Source of the DNA: Eggerthellaceae bacterium
GTDB lineage: Bacteria > Actinomycetota > Coriobacteriia > Coriobacteriales > Eggerthellaceae
Length of the DNA: 23,275 bases
Direction: 5' to 3'
Assembly (NCBI GenBank): GCA_900754955.1
Contig: CAAEEV010000171.1
Coordinates: forward strand, 1 to 23,275
The position numbers and the translations under genes are program-made. The first letter of the stretch is position 1; each line of letters starts with the position of its first letter. Below are positions 17,208 to 23,275 of the stretch, piece by piece. Under the pieces are notes generated by a model that saw only the letters and a program-made list of their open reading frames with translations, was not told the DNA's origin and did no database searches.

Positions 17208-18077
17208 ATGCGTCCCCAGCACGCCACCCTCATCCGAGGACTCTGCATCGCCACGCTCGTCTTCTCAGCCCTCACCATTCTCACCTACGTCGTAACGCTG
17301 TTCACCGTCGGCATCGGCGGAAGCCTGTGGAACGAATACGGCACCGACGCCATCACATACTCGTACAACACGCACGACAACAGCCTCGCCGGCAACATGG
17401 ACGTCAACGGCCTCACCGAGGACGATCTCATGGGCTTCGGCAACTTCATCTGGACGCTGCTGAGCGCGCTCTCCGTATGGGGGCTCGTCACCGCCGTCGT
17501 CACGGCCGTTGCCAGCATCATCGGCATCATCGGGGCACCCGACCGCGACAAGCTCGGCCGCGTCTTCGTCTGGAGCATCGTCGGCGCCGTGGCGGCCTTC
17601 CTGTCGGCTAGCTTCATCACCGCCGTGCTGTTCGTGATCGCCGCCGTGTTCGCGCGCAAGGACAAGAACGCCCCCGCATTCGACCCCGCCGCGCAGCCCG
17701 CATACGGCCAGGCCGCGTACGCGCAGGGCTACGTGGGCTACACGCAGGTTCCGGGCGGCGCGACGTACGCCCAGGCGGGATATCAGACCGGCTACGCCCA
17801 GCCCGGTGCGCACAACACCTACGCCGCCGGCTACGGCGCGCCCCAGCCGCCCGCGAACGCCTACGAGCGCACCTACAGCACGCCGCAGCAGCCCGTGAAC
17901 GCGTTCGCTGCGCAGCAGCCTGTGCAGCAGGCCGCACCCGTCACGCAGCAGCCTGTACAACCGCAGGCAGCCGCTCCGGCCGACGGGCAGACGGGCGCCG
18001 CAGCCGCAGACGCGCAGGCTGGCGCGGCCACCGACGCCACCGACGCCGCTGCCGGCGAGCAGGGGAAGAACGCGTAG
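17208..18077 (+). CDS. Three-helix membrane protein with Ala/Gln/Pro/Tyr-rich tail
   Basis: I do not recognise a family with a known function. The 289-aa protein has hydrophobic segments at about 10-36, 78-108 and 118-147, with an acidic, Asn/Thr-rich loop between the first two. From about residue 150 to the end it is low complexity: repeated YxQxGY/AYxQ-type units with Gly, Tyr, Ala, Gln and Pro (for example YGQAAYAQGYVGYTQ), then QQPV repeats, then Ala/Asp/Thr-rich sequence ending GEQGKNA. Such a tail is likely disordered and could mediate weak multivalent contacts. The start ATG has AAAGGAAGG just before it. It is the second gene of the operon with the YvlD-type gene, and a perfect hairpin follows its stop. 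Confidence 0.8.
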   Translation: MRPQHATLIRGLCIATLVFSALTILTYVVTLFTVGIGGSLWNEYGTDAITYSYNTHDNSLAGNMDVNGLTEDDLMGFGNFIWTLLSALSVWGLVTAVVTAVASIIGIIGAPDRDKLGRVFVWSIVGAVAAFLSASFITAVLFVIAAVFARKDKNAPAFDPAAQPAYGQAAYAQGYVGYTQVPGGATYAQAGYQTGYAQPGAHNTYAAGYGAPQPPANAYERTYSTPQQPVNAFAAQQPVQQAAPVTQQPVQPQAAAPADGQTGAAAADAQAGAATDATDAAAGEQGKNA

Positions 18078-18085
18078 ACGCTTCA

Positions 18086-18125
18086 ATAGAGCGGGTTCGC
18101 ATCGCACGATGCGAACCCGCTCTAT
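18086..18125 (+). terminator. Perfect 19-bp inverted repeat after the tail-bearing membrane gene
   Basis: Arms 18086-18104 and 18107-18125 are exact reverse complements around two central bases, eight bases past the stop at 18077. No T-run follows, so it may act as a factor-assisted terminator or RNA-stabilising stem rather than a textbook terminator. Confidence 0.6.
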
Positions 18126-18132
18126 GTGCACG

Positions 18133-18176
18133 CATAAAGAAGCGGCGTGTGGCAACTACCAGCCGCCACACGCCGC
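18133..18176 (-). terminator. Terminator-like hairpin ending the Mo-enzyme gene cluster
   Basis: Arms 18142-18153 and 18165-18176 pair perfectly over 12 bp with an 11-base loop. On the minus strand the stem is followed by TTCTTTATG. It lies 60 bases past the stop of the 80-aa Cys-rich gene and faces the plus-strand hairpin, closing two convergent units. Confidence 0.65.
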
Positions 18177-18235
18177 ACATCGACATTGCATTCATTCAGG
18201 GCAGCCAACAAAGCTCTCTTAAACAACGGCGAACC

Positions 18236-18478
18236 TCATCGGGCAGAAGCAAACGGAGAATTGGTGCGACTGAGAGGTGCGATATTTGGTTTTCGCTTCT
18301 CGCCGAATCGCACACCCTGCTCCCATAGGTCTCGAGCCTTCTGCTTGGCCCGTTCATCCAGAACTGCCCCGCACTGGACGCACGTGCTCTGCTTAAGAAA
18401 ATTTACGAATCCGCATTGGGGACATGCGACCATTTTCGGATAGCAGTTGTCGCAGTTGGCGCTGCACGAGTAGCACAT
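18236..18478 (-). CDS. Small protein with four CxxC motifs (double zinc ribbon or Fe-S)
   Basis: An 80-aa protein of unknown function. Eight cysteines stand in four CxxC pairs: C2/C5, C9/C12, C19/C22 and C33/C36, in MCYSCSANCDNC and CPQCGF...CVQCGA. The second two pairs look like a zinc ribbon; the first two could bind zinc or a cluster. Residues 41-80 are charged and end in Ser/Pro-rich sequence. The start is supported by GGGAAGAG about 10 bases upstream and by tight placement 19 bases after the Fe-S subunit stop; the same frame is open further upstream only by overlap with that gene. Likely roles are cofactor delivery, assembly or electron transfer for the neighbouring molybdoenzyme, but this is inference. 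Confidence 0.75.
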   Translation of the reverse strand: MCYSCSANCDNCYPKMVACPQCGFVNFLKQSTCVQCGAVLDERAKQKARDLWEQGVRFGEKRKPNIAPLSRTNSPFASAR

Positions 18479-18497
18479 GATCGAACTACTCTTCCCA

Positions 18498-18863
18498 TCA
18501 ACTTTTCTGATCAGGCTTCTTCGGGAGAAAAACGCTCGTCCTACCCCCGATCTCCGCCGCGCGTGCCACCATCTCTGCGAGCGTGCCGTATTCGATGCAG
18601 AACGCCTGGCAATGATGAACGCACGCAGGAGACTTCCCCGCTTCGACACGGTCGACGCACAGATCACACAACTGCGTCGGCACGGGCTGATAGATCCACT
18701 CGATCTTGCCGTCACCACTGGGCAACTCGAACGGCTTCACTTCGGCGACTTTGATGCCCCATTTGCCCAAGCCCAAACCAAGGTGGTTGCGGCATGCGAT
18801 TTCGCAGCTATGGCAACCCGAACAATACTCGTAGTTAAACAATAGGGCGTTGCTCTGTTCCAT
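18498..18863 (-). CDS. Two-cluster 4Fe-4S ferredoxin-type electron-transfer subunit
   Basis: A 121-aa small iron-sulfur protein of the kind that pairs with molybdopterin oxidoreductases (a shortened DmsB/HycB-type module). The first motif is C14-x2-C17-x2-C20-x3-C24 (YCSGCHSCEIACRN). The second set is C66-x2-C69-x11-C81-x3-C85 with an extra C89 (CDLC...ACVHHCQAFC). This is enough for two [4Fe-4S] clusters, against four in full DmsB. There is no signal peptide or membrane segment, so it should act in the cytoplasm with the catalytic subunit. The ATG has GAGGG eight bases upstream and begins 17 bases after the catalytic-subunit stop, so the two are almost certainly co-translated. Confidence 0.92.
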   Translation of the reverse strand: MEQSNALLFNYEYCSGCHSCEIACRNHLGLGLGKWGIKVAEVKPFELPSGDGKIEWIYQPVPTQLCDLCVDRVEAGKSPACVHHCQAFCIEYGTLAEMVARAAEIGGRTSVFLPKKPDQKS

Positions 18864-18880
18864 TCTTCAGTCCCTCATTC

Positions 18881-21205
18881 CTATTCACCAACAGCCCGCT
18901 GATCCAAGGAAGGCGGCTCTACGCCGTCCCCCAGGCCGCTGCACGGCGAAATGGTGCAGCACATGTTGTCCTGAATCGAGCCGAAGCCGAGGGGCGAGCA
19001 AAGGCGATTGGGAAGAAGCTTGTTGATCCCGGCCTTCCACGTTCCGAACAGATTGGGCTCTTCTCCGTCCTGCTCGGGGAACCACCATCCATGAGAGGCG
19101 ACAACGACGCCCTCTTTCACACCCGCATTCACCTGAACTTGCATGGTGCACTTCCCGAACATGTTCTCGATGACCATCCATCCGCCGTCAATCACGCCGT
19201 ACTCTTGCGCCGTCTTCGGGTTTACCTCGGCCCAAGGCCACGGATCTATCTCGCGGAGTGAGGCGATGGCACGATGCTCGGAATGAAAAGAGGTGTAGCG
19301 GCGCATTCCCGTCGTCAGCGTGAGCGGATAACGTTCATCGTAGCGGTCAGCCTCGGGAACTGGCGCATACGGGCACTCGGCGAAATAGGGCAACGGATCT
19401 TCGCCGTAATCCTCGATGTATGTCGAGCGGAACTCGGCCATTCCCGTCGAGCTGTTGAATCCTGGCCAGCCGTCGCTGCGCATGAGGCCCTTCTCATACT
19501 TCTTATAGTCGTAGGGTATCTGATAGCACACCGCATTCTGGATATCGCTGAAATGAACGTTGAGCATGGTGGAGCACTGCTCTTCAAAGAATTCTTCGGC
19601 GCTGTTCCACGGCCAAGCTTCAGGATTGAGGCGCTTGCCGAGCATGATGCTGATCTCCAGGTCGGATTTCGCCTCACCAACCGTAACGGCTTTATTGATG
19701 GCGCCCATATACTGCATGTTTCCGCCGTAATACGGCTGGACGAGCCCGCTATGCTCGACGAACGTGGACACGGGGAGAAACACATCAGCCAACGCCATCG
19801 CAGTGGGGTTCATGAACAAATCGGTCACCACCGCAAACTCGATTCGTTCCATAAACGCTCGGTACCAGCGATCGGTTTCGTTGCTGTTGGAGGGAGCGAG
19901 CGGATTCGAGCTGCTGAAGTACGCCATGCGGAACTTAACCGGTTCATCGGACTCAAGGTGTTCCAGCCACGCGTCTGGCTGCGCGAAGAACATTCGATGA
20001 GTGAATAGCGGGTACTCTTCCTTACCGATACGATTCTCGAATTGACCCGGAGGCAGGCATGCCTGAGTGTCGATACGCCACTTCCCCAGGAAACTGTACG
20101 TCGAACCGCCGCAAGTATTCCCACCCGGAACGTCCATGTTGCCCGTCATGAAGATCATTGCCATGACGCAGATGCCCGCTTGCGTGCCCGAATACTGCTG
20201 GTCGAATGCCAGGCCCCATGCGATCGAGGCAGGCTTTGCCGTCGCATAGCGTCGCGCGAACGCATAAATGCTCTCGACGTCGATCTGGCAAATCTCCGCA
20301 GCATGCTCTGGGGTCATCGTGGCAACGCGTTCTTTGAACTCGTCAAAGCCGTATACCCATTGCTCGACGATGTCCTTATCGTACATGCCTTCGCTTATGA
20401 TGATGTTGCACACGGCCATCGCAAGCGCACCGTCGGTTCCCGGGCGAACCTGCAGAACCATCTCAGCACGCGAGCCGAGCCACGTGACACGCGGATCAAT
20501 CATGATTAGCTTACTGCCACGCTTCATCATGTCGATGACAGAATGCCCGAACAAGCCGTCGGGATTCGATGGAAGCGGATCCTTGCCCCAACACACAATA
20601 AGCTCGGGCAGCACGTAGCCAGGATCGTCATAACGCTGTGGCGACCAAGCGGCGATGTCAATCTCCGGATAGCCTATGTTTCCGAATACGCACGCAGCTG
20701 TCATGTTTCGCGGTCCGTAGCACGCCTGACCGCTCATGCAATACACGTAGTACGGCGTGCGAAAAACCGCAGACGAGATCGCTGGACCGTAGAGGCACGC
20801 CTCGCGACCCGTCCCGCCGAACACAGCCACCGTTTCCCTGTCGTATTTCGCCTGCAGCTCTTCGGTCTTCTCCACGATGAGATCGATTGCCTCATCCCAT
20901 GTAATCTGCTCCCAAACATCACGACCCCGATCTTCGCGAGCGCGCTTCATCGGATGAACGATGCGCTTAGGATGGTAAAGATACTCTGGCAGCGTCAGGC
21001 AGCGCACGCACAAACGACCCTGGGTAATCGGATGCTCGGGATCGCCCTCGACCTCGACGAGCTTTCCATCTACGACATGCAATCGTACGCCGCATCCGAC
21101 AGGATGGCATCCAGGCGCCGACCACGCGCAGCTGCGAACCCAATAGTCATCCTCGGTACCTGTACGCCAAGGCGCCTCCTCCCAGGTTTCAGTCAAAACA
21201 ACCAC
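18881..21205 (-). CDS. Molybdopterin oxidoreductase, acetylene-hydratase/catechol-dehydroxylase-like
   Basis: A bis-MGD enzyme of the DMSO-reductase superfamily, about 774 aa. The N-terminal cluster site is C26-x6-C33-x4-C38-x27-C66 within PGCHPVGCGVRLHVVDGK and QGRLCVRC. The likely Mo ligand is Cys-162 in SGQACYGPRN (Cys-156 is the alternative). From memory, segments such as DKDIVEQWVYGFDEFKERV, PASIAWG and HGWWFPEQDG resemble acetylene hydratase of Pelobacter. The C-terminal dinucleotide-binding domain (YPLTLTTGMRR, ASHGWW) is complete. There is no Tat signal or membrane anchor, so it is cytoplasmic. The start is uncertain: GTG at 21205 with AAAGGA just ahead, TTG at 21196, or an upstream TTG at 21286. 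An Fe-S subunit follows. Reductive dehydroxylation of a phenolic compound is the favoured guess; the substrate is unknown. Confidence 0.9.
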   Translation of the reverse strand: MVVLTETWEEAPWRTGTEDDYWVRSCAWSAPGCHPVGCGVRLHVVDGKLVEVEGDPEHPITQGRLCVRCLTLPEYLYHPKRIVHPMKRAREDRGRDVWEQITWDEAIDLIVEKTEELQAKYDRETVAVFGGTGREACLYGPAISSAVFRTPYYVYCMSGQACYGPRNMTAACVFGNIGYPEIDIAAWSPQRYDDPGYVLPELIVCWGKDPLPSNPDGLFGHSVIDMMKRGSKLIMIDPRVTWLGSRAEMVLQVRPGTDGALAMAVCNIIISEGMYDKDIVEQWVYGFDEFKERVATMTPEHAAEICQIDVESIYAFARRYATAKPASIAWGLAFDQQYSGTQAGICVMAMIFMTGNMDVPGGNTCGGSTYSFLGKWRIDTQACLPPGQFENRIGKEEYPLFTHRMFFAQPDAWLEHLESDEPVKFRMAYFSSSNPLAPSNSNETDRWYRAFMERIEFAVVTDLFMNPTAMALADVFLPVSTFVEHSGLVQPYYGGNMQYMGAINKAVTVGEAKSDLEISIMLGKRLNPEAWPWNSAEEFFEEQCSTMLNVHFSDIQNAVCYQIPYDYKKYEKGLMRSDGWPGFNSSTGMAEFRSTYIEDYGEDPLPYFAECPYAPVPEADRYDERYPLTLTTGMRRYTSFHSEHRAIASLREIDPWPWAEVNPKTAQEYGVIDGGWMVIENMFGKCTMQVQVNAGVKEGVVVASHGWWFPEQDGEEPNLFGTWKAGINKLLPNRLCSPLGFGSIQDNMCCTISPCSGLGDGVEPPSLDQRAVGE

Positions 21206-21297
21206 CGTTCCTTTCAAATTGATTTCTGTATCCTGTGGGAAATCGTCATTCGCCCTCAAAGCGCAGACACGAGCAATGAGAAGCAACGCGATCGACG

Positions 21298-21525
21298 CTA
21301 CGCTCGAGGCGGAACGCCCGGAATCTTCGGCGCACCGGGCATCGGCGCACCAGGTGCAGCGGGCGCGGCTGGTCCGGGCATTGCAGCCGGTTCCCCGCTC
21401 AACGGCTCACGGCAGAACGGGCATTTACTGGGAAGAATCCCGTCGGAGGGAAACACCGTTTTGCCGCAATTTGCACACTTGACGGGCTGCGGTCCTCCAC
21501 CTACCCCACTCGGTCTAAAGCACAT
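21298..21525 (-). CDS. Small zinc-ribbon protein with Pro/Ala/Gly tail
   Basis: A 75-aa protein of unknown function beginning MCFRPSGVGGGPQP. Cysteines C17-x2-C20 and C35-x2-C38 (CANCGKTVFPSD...KCPFCREP) form a one-knuckle-pair zinc ribbon. Residues 43-75 are almost entirely Pro, Ala and Gly with a few Met (for example PGAPMPGAPKIPGVPP), a flexible tail. The start has AAGGGG six bases upstream. It stands first in the Mo-enzyme operon, about 90 bases before the presumed catalytic-subunit start. Like the 80-aa protein at the other end, it starts with Met-Cys. Assembly, chaperone or redox-sensing roles are possible; none can be shown. Confidence 0.75.
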   Translation of the reverse strand: MCFRPSGVGGGPQPVKCANCGKTVFPSDGILPSKCPFCREPLSGEPAAMPGPAAPAAPGAPMPGAPKIPGVPPRA

Positions 21526-21601
21526 GATTGCCCCTTTTCTCTCATCTTGAGCGATATCCCCCCGCAAATCGTCCTAGGCAGCCCCGCTCGATGCCTCCCG
21601 T

Positions 21602-21643
21602 GAAGCCATCACGCGCAGATTTGGCCCTGCGTGCGATGGCTTC
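21602..21643. repeat. Long imperfect hairpin between hydrolase and Mo operon
   Basis: Arms 21602-21618 and 21627-21643 pair over 17 positions with one A-C mismatch and one G-U pair, loop 8 bases. No T-run follows in either direction. Confidence 0.55.
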
Positions 21644-21676
21644 GCATAGAAGTGAGGAGGGGGTGAAGGCACGACA

Positions 21677-21704
21677 CGGGCGCGTCAGGGGGGAACCGCG
21701 CCCG
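21677..21704. repeat. 8-bp GC hairpin after the hydrolase gene
   Basis: CGGGCGCG (21677-21684) and CGCGCCCG (21697-21704) are perfect complements. It lies 24 bases past the hydrolase stop and has no T-run; it could end or stabilise the hydrolase message. Confidence 0.45.
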
Positions 21705-21727
21705 GTCGTCGGAAGAATCATCAAAAG

Positions 21728-22669
21728 CTACTGAACAAACGCCGTTTTAAGGCGATCAACGAACACGTCGTTCACCGCTTCCTTGGCACCAGGGCACCAC
21801 GCACTGAATACGAACGAATTGTGAATCATGCCGGGGGCCTCGTAGTACTCAACGTCATTGCCCGCCTCGGCAATACGTTCTGCCATACGCTTGCCCTCGT
21901 CCTTGAGCAGGTCGTACTCCATCGTCATGAGGAATGTTTTCGGAAGGTTGGACAGATCCTCGATAAGAATCGGGGTGAGGAACGGATGGCGCTTATCTTC
22001 TTCTGTGTTAACCAGGAACGCATCGAACACGTCGCCCGTGCTCAGGCAATGGTAGTACCCTTCTGCTAGATCCTTGCGCGACTGGGAGTCATACGTACGC
22101 GCCATGTCGTACACGCCGTACATCGGCGCCTGGAACGTAATTTTCGGGACGTTGCCGGCATCTCGCGCCAAGACAGCAACTGCCAGCGCCAGCGTTCCTC
22201 CTGCGCTCACGCCCGAAATCGCGAGACGATCGGGGTCTCCCCCGAAATCAGCGGCATGTTCCCAAACCCACTTGGTTGCGTCATAGCAATCATAGAAGCA
22301 CGTGGGGAACTTGTTCTCAGGCGCAAGGCGATAGTTCACCGAAGCAATGATGCAGTTCGCTTCAAGGCAGATCTGATGCATGGGGTAGTCATAGCCGTCA
22401 ACATCACCGCCCATGAAGCCACCGCCATGGTAGAACACGCAGATCGGAAGCGCCTCAGCGAGTTCGACGGCAGGCTTGTAGATCCTCACCACAATCTCGC
22501 CGCCCTGCACAGGAGCAAGATAATCCTTGACGAATGGCGCCTTCACGGGCGGTTGCTTGTCGGTGCCGATGGTGCCGCGGAAAATGAGCGGGGAGACGTC
22601 TTTCGGCACAGGCGGACGCTTGTTCCACTCAACGAGAAATTCCTTCAAATCAGGATTGAGCTCAGCCAT
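21728..22669 (-). CDS. Alpha/beta hydrolase (HSL-type esterase)
   Basis: A 313-aa carboxylesterase of the hormone-sensitive-lipase family. The oxyanion-hole motif HGGGF is at 81-85, the nucleophile Ser-155 sits in GVSAGG (153-158, a variant of GDSAGG), the acid is probably Asp-253 in MEYDLLKDEG, and the base His-283 in PGMIHNSF. NYRLAPENKFP (112-122) is also characteristic. There is no signal peptide, so it is cytoplasmic. The start MAELNP is set by GGAGG eight bases upstream; the frame is open a further 115 codons upstream, but that stretch covers the divergent promoter region. It precedes the Mo-enzyme operon on the same strand and faces an MFS transporter gene. It may free a phenolic acid from an ester; the substrate is unknown. 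Confidence 0.93.
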   Translation of the reverse strand: MAELNPDLKEFLVEWNKRPPVPKDVSPLIFRGTIGTDKQPPVKAPFVKDYLAPVQGGEIVVRIYKPAVELAEALPICVFYHGGGFMGGDVDGYDYPMHQICLEANCIIASVNYRLAPENKFPTCFYDCYDATKWVWEHAADFGGDPDRLAISGVSAGGTLALAVAVLARDAGNVPKITFQAPMYGVYDMARTYDSQSRKDLAEGYYHCLSTGDVFDAFLVNTEEDKRHPFLTPILIEDLSNLPKTFLMTMEYDLLKDEGKRMAERIAEAGNDVEYYEAPGMIHNSFVFSAWCPGAKEAVNDVFVDRLKTAFVQ

Positions 22670-22780
22670 GGTTGTTACCTCCGATGCTCTGGGGTTAAAC
22701 GGTGCGGCGCCGATCAAAACACGCGATGCGGTTCCGCTTCTGTCGAGCACAGAATATCGAGGGAAATTTTGACGAAAGGA

Positions 22781-22816
22781 GAAAAAGAGGGCGGAAGCGC
22801 GCGCCTCTTTCCGCCC
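22781..22816 (-). terminator. Terminator-like hairpin in the hydrolase upstream region
   Basis: GGGCGGAA (22789-22796) pairs with TTCCGCCC (22809-22816). On the minus strand the stem is followed by TCTTTTTC. No minus-strand gene lies between it and the divergent MFS gene, so it would terminate or attenuate a transcript that starts in the divergent gap and leads to the hydrolase. Confidence 0.5.
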
Positions 22817-22827
22817 ACTGTTGAAGG

Positions 22828-22855
22828 TTTTGCCCCGTCTCCTGCTCAGTACAAT
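22828..22855 (+). promoter_or_regulatory. Promoter candidate for the MFS gene (TTTTGC-N16-TACAAT)
   Basis: TACAAT (22850-22855) is a good -10; the -35 TTTTGC (22828-22833) is poor. A start near 22862 would give a leader of about 93 bases. The rest of the divergent gap 22670-22954 shows no gene. Confidence 0.35.
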
Positions 22856-22954
22856 GCCGATAAAGTTTCCGGGACTTTCAAAGACAAGCTGCAGACCCGT
22901 CGCAGTAGCGGCTCGAATCGCAGCAGCAGTGCAACACACGAAGAAGGAGATAGG

Positions 22955-23275
22955 ATGATGCAACGGCATTCCGTCGCAGACCGCATGGAGCGGCTCCCCA
23001 TCACGGGTTATCATCGGCTCGTCTGCGCCCTCATTTTCATTGTTTGGGCATCATGCTCGATGAACATGACTGGAACGAATTTCACGCTTCCGCTCGTAAT
23101 CAATCATTTCGGCTTCACTACCATGGAGGGAGGCTACTTCTCCTCCGCCGCATTCGCCGGCATGCTGATCGGATCGCTTGTCTCCGGCGTTCTTGCTGAC
23201 AAGTTCGGTCGCAAATGGGTCGCAACCGCCCTCGTGATCGTCTGGGGCATCGGCTCGGTGGGAACAGGCTTTATG
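22955..23275 (+). CDS. MFS transporter, N-terminal part (cut by window edge)
   Basis: The first 107 residues of a major-facilitator transporter. A short hydrophilic N-terminus (MMQRHSVADRMERLPITGYH) leads into helix 1 (LVCALIFIVWASCSMNMTG), a periplasmic turn, helix 2 (GGYFSSAAFAGMLIGSLVSG), and the MFS motif A in the 2-3 loop, GVLADKFGRK, then helix 3. The layout resembles the aromatic-acid:H+ symporter and sugar-transporter groups, but too little is visible to assign a substrate. AAGGAG stands five bases before the first of two adjacent ATGs. It is divergent from the esterase gene, which suggests a shared substrate: uptake by this carrier, then cleavage and reduction inside the cell. Confidence 0.92.
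   Translation, partial: MMQRHSVADRMERLPITGYHRLVCALIFIVWASCSMNMTGTNFTLPLVINHFGFTTMEGGYFSSAAFAGMLIGSLVSGVLADKFGRKWVATALVIVWGIGSVGTGFM

Noticed and set aside
18498..18718. Longer form of the 80-aa Cys-rich protein (160 codons)
   Set aside because: The upstream half lies inside the Fe-S subunit gene in another frame and is Arg/Ser-rich; a good ribosome site precedes the ATG at 18478.
21196..21286. Twin-arginine or Sec signal on the Mo enzyme
   Set aside because: Even with the farthest upstream start there is no twin-arginine motif and no hydrophobic signal core, so export is not supported.
22670..23014. N-terminal extension of the esterase (115 more codons)
   Set aside because: The extension covers the divergent promoter region, shows no domain, and a strong GGAGG ribosome site marks the ATG at 22669.

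Overview
The window is high-GC DNA that reads as an anaerobic actinobacterium of the Coriobacteriia, most likely Eggerthellaceae (Eggerthella/Gordonibacter-like). This is inferred from the protein families and gene content, not from a marker gene: a folate one-carbon (methyl-branch) set, a FolP-FolK fusion, stand-alone BioY/BirA, a cytoplasmic acetylene-hydratase-type molybdopterin enzyme with a small Fe-S partner, and an MFS transporter. No rRNA, tRNA, CRISPR array or insertion sequence was recognised.

Left part (1-16708, all minus strand): conserved metabolism and housekeeping. In transcription order from the right: rlmD-tilS-maf-hpt-ftsH, a terminator, folP/folK fusion, birA, a 609-base gene-poor stretch, a MATE exporter, bioY, a strong terminator, coaX, a YkgJ-type cysteine-cluster gene, then fhs, fchA and folD. 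folD runs off the left edge. Fhs, FchA and FolD together interconvert formate, formyl-, methenyl- and methylene-tetrahydrofolate. This FolD lacks the lysine and glutamine associated with cyclohydrolase activity, which fits the presence of a separate cyclohydrolase, FchA.

Middle (16812-18077, plus strand): two membrane-protein genes, a PF04020/YvlD-type small protein and a three-helix protein with a long Ala/Gln/Pro/Tyr-rich tail. They are closed off by a perfect 19-bp hairpin.

Right part (about 18135-23275): an accessory metabolic locus with visibly lower GC in sampled lines. On the minus strand lie an HSL-type alpha/beta hydrolase and then a four-gene unit: a 75-aa zinc-ribbon protein, a molybdopterin oxidoreductase of about 774 aa, a 121-aa two-cluster ferredoxin-like subunit and an 80-aa protein with four CxxC motifs. 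Divergent from the hydrolase is the start of an MFS transporter gene cut by the right edge. My reading is uptake of an (aromatic?) ester, hydrolysis, and reductive dehydroxylation or a related reaction by the Mo enzyme fed by the Fe-S protein. This resembles the catechol-dehydroxylase systems of gut Eggerthellaceae, but the substrate is not known.

Regulatory structure stands out in the gaps: a Fur-box-like site over two divergent promoter-like sequences at 7523-7583, degenerate tandem repeats at 7241-7425, a terminator-like hairpin in the fchA leader, and two copies of a REP-like palindromic element.
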